From positions 1-6,557 of the forward strand of contig CAZWVK010000134.1 of assembly GCA_964636785.1 (NCBI GenBank): 6,557 bases of DNA, written 5' to 3'. Shown piece after piece: positions 6,137-6,557 of the stretch; positions within the stretch are counted from its first letter, which is position 1; the number at the start of each line of letters is the position of its first letter. The notes beneath the pieces are model-generated. The model saw only the letters and a list, made by a program, of their open reading frames with translations, made no database searches and had not been told where the DNA came from. The stretch is from UBA6776 sp964636785. GTDB lineage: Bacteria; Bdellovibrionota; Bdellovibrionia; Bdellovibrionales; UBA1609. The position numbers and the translations under genes are program-made.

Positions 6137-6557
6137 ATGAATGCCCCATCTAACTGTTCTCAGTACGACCTGTCAATTGTCGTTCCAACCCACAATCGTA
6201 AATCCGCGCTTAATCGCTTACTCTTATCTATTCAGCAAGTCAGCGATCAGGTTGGCATTCTAATGGAAGTTCTTATTGTTGATTCGTCTAAAAGGCCGAG
6301 TCTTAAACAATCGTTTCTCGCTCAGTTGAATAAAGATTCAGAAGTATCCTTTCTTTATTTCCCGACGGGACTCAAAGGAGTGAATGCAAAAAGAAACTTG
6401 GGTTTAAGTCACTCTAGGGGTGTCGTCACCCTCTTTCTTGATGATGATTGTGAGGTTCGCTCCCCTCAGTTTTTAAAGAGCCATTTCAATTTTCACATCT
6501 CTAATTATCGAGAGGAGATTCTCGGTGGTTCGTATGACAATGTGCCTCACGGTCTTA
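6137..6557 (+). CDS. N-terminal part of a second family 2 (GT-A) glycosyltransferase (3' end outside the window)
   Basis: The first 140 codons of a glycosyltransferase, open at the right edge. The GT-A nucleotide-binding start LSIVVPTHNRKS (12-23) is followed by the second strand MEVLIVDSS (43-51, with D49). GVNAKRNLGLSHSRG (81-95) has the Asn-Ala-x-Arg-Asn pattern typical of GT2 enzymes, and LFLDDDCEV (99-107) is the metal-binding DXD site. The acceptor-binding half is missing, so the sugar and acceptor cannot be named. An in-frame stop at 6122-6124 leaves ATG 6137 as the only start before the first motif. It has no Shine-Dalgarno, suggesting a leaderless or weakly translated message. Only 16 bp separate its start from that of the divergent glycosyltransferase, and a shared glycan pathway is likely but inferred. 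Confidence 0.88.
   Translation, partial: MNAPSNCSQYDLSIVVPTHNRKSALNRLLLSIQQVSDQVGILMEVLIVDSSKRPSLKQSFLAQLNKDSEVSFLYFPTGLKGVNAKRNLGLSHSRGVVTLFLDDDCEVRSPQFLKSHFNFHISNYREEILGGSYDNVPHGL
6148..6176 (-). promoter_or_regulatory. Candidate promoter for the minus-strand glycosyltransferase
   Basis: On the minus strand a perfect TTGACA (6176-6171) is followed after exactly 17 bp by TTAGAT (6153-6148), which matches the -10 consensus at only 3 of 6 bases. The predicted start near 6141 gives a leader of about 20 bases containing GAGAGG. The whole element lies inside the first codons of the opposite gene. The perfect -35 and spacing are encouraging; the poor -10 is not. Confidence 0.35.

Noticed and set aside
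1..6557. CRISPR array, tRNA, insertion sequence, toxin-antitoxin or phage defence module
   Set aside because: I found no direct repeats with regular spacing, no cloverleaf-like sequence, no transposase or nuclease motifs, and no paired small genes.

Overview
The window reads as a low-to-mid GC (by eye a little over 40%) Gram-negative chromosome segment. It encodes an exported thiol-redox protein, a large protein ending in an outer-membrane beta-barrel signature, and two family 2 glycosyltransferases. A FecR domain joined to fibronectin-like modules and a barrel would suit predatory bacteria of the Bdellovibrio type. That assignment is inference from architecture, not from a marker gene.

Layout: (i) 2-100, the last 32 codons of an unidentified plus-strand gene. 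(ii) 149-1840, a secreted protein with a DsbD-N-like region, a WCPPC thioredoxin domain and a C-terminal TPR-like helical region. (iii) 1841-1936, an AT-rich spacer with a 14-bp perfect inverted repeat whose right arm contains the Shine-Dalgarno sequence of the next gene. (iv) 1937-4615, an 892-residue protein starting at TTG: membrane helix, FecR domain, three or four beta-sandwich modules, and a barrel ending in Phe. (v) 4612-6120 on the minus strand, a 502-residue protein with an N-terminal CxxxCxFC motif and a C-terminal GT-A glycosyltransferase domain; its stop codon overlaps the previous gene's stop in a shared CTAG. (vi) 6137 to the window end, plus strand, the first 140 codons of a second GT2 glycosyltransferase, diverging from its neighbour across only 16 bp.

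The first two complete genes point outward to the envelope: one probably handles disulfides in the periplasm, the other probably links the inner membrane or periplasm to the outer membrane. The two divergent glycosyltransferases look like the edge of a surface-polysaccharide or glycan-modification cluster. No gene longer than 300 bp is missing from any stretch. I saw no tRNA, rRNA, CRISPR array, insertion sequence or phage gene.

The observations most worth following are the radical-SAM-like cysteine motif fused to a glycosyltransferase, the FecR-to-barrel protein with its topology puzzle, and the start-site-sequestering inverted repeat. None is proof of a new system.
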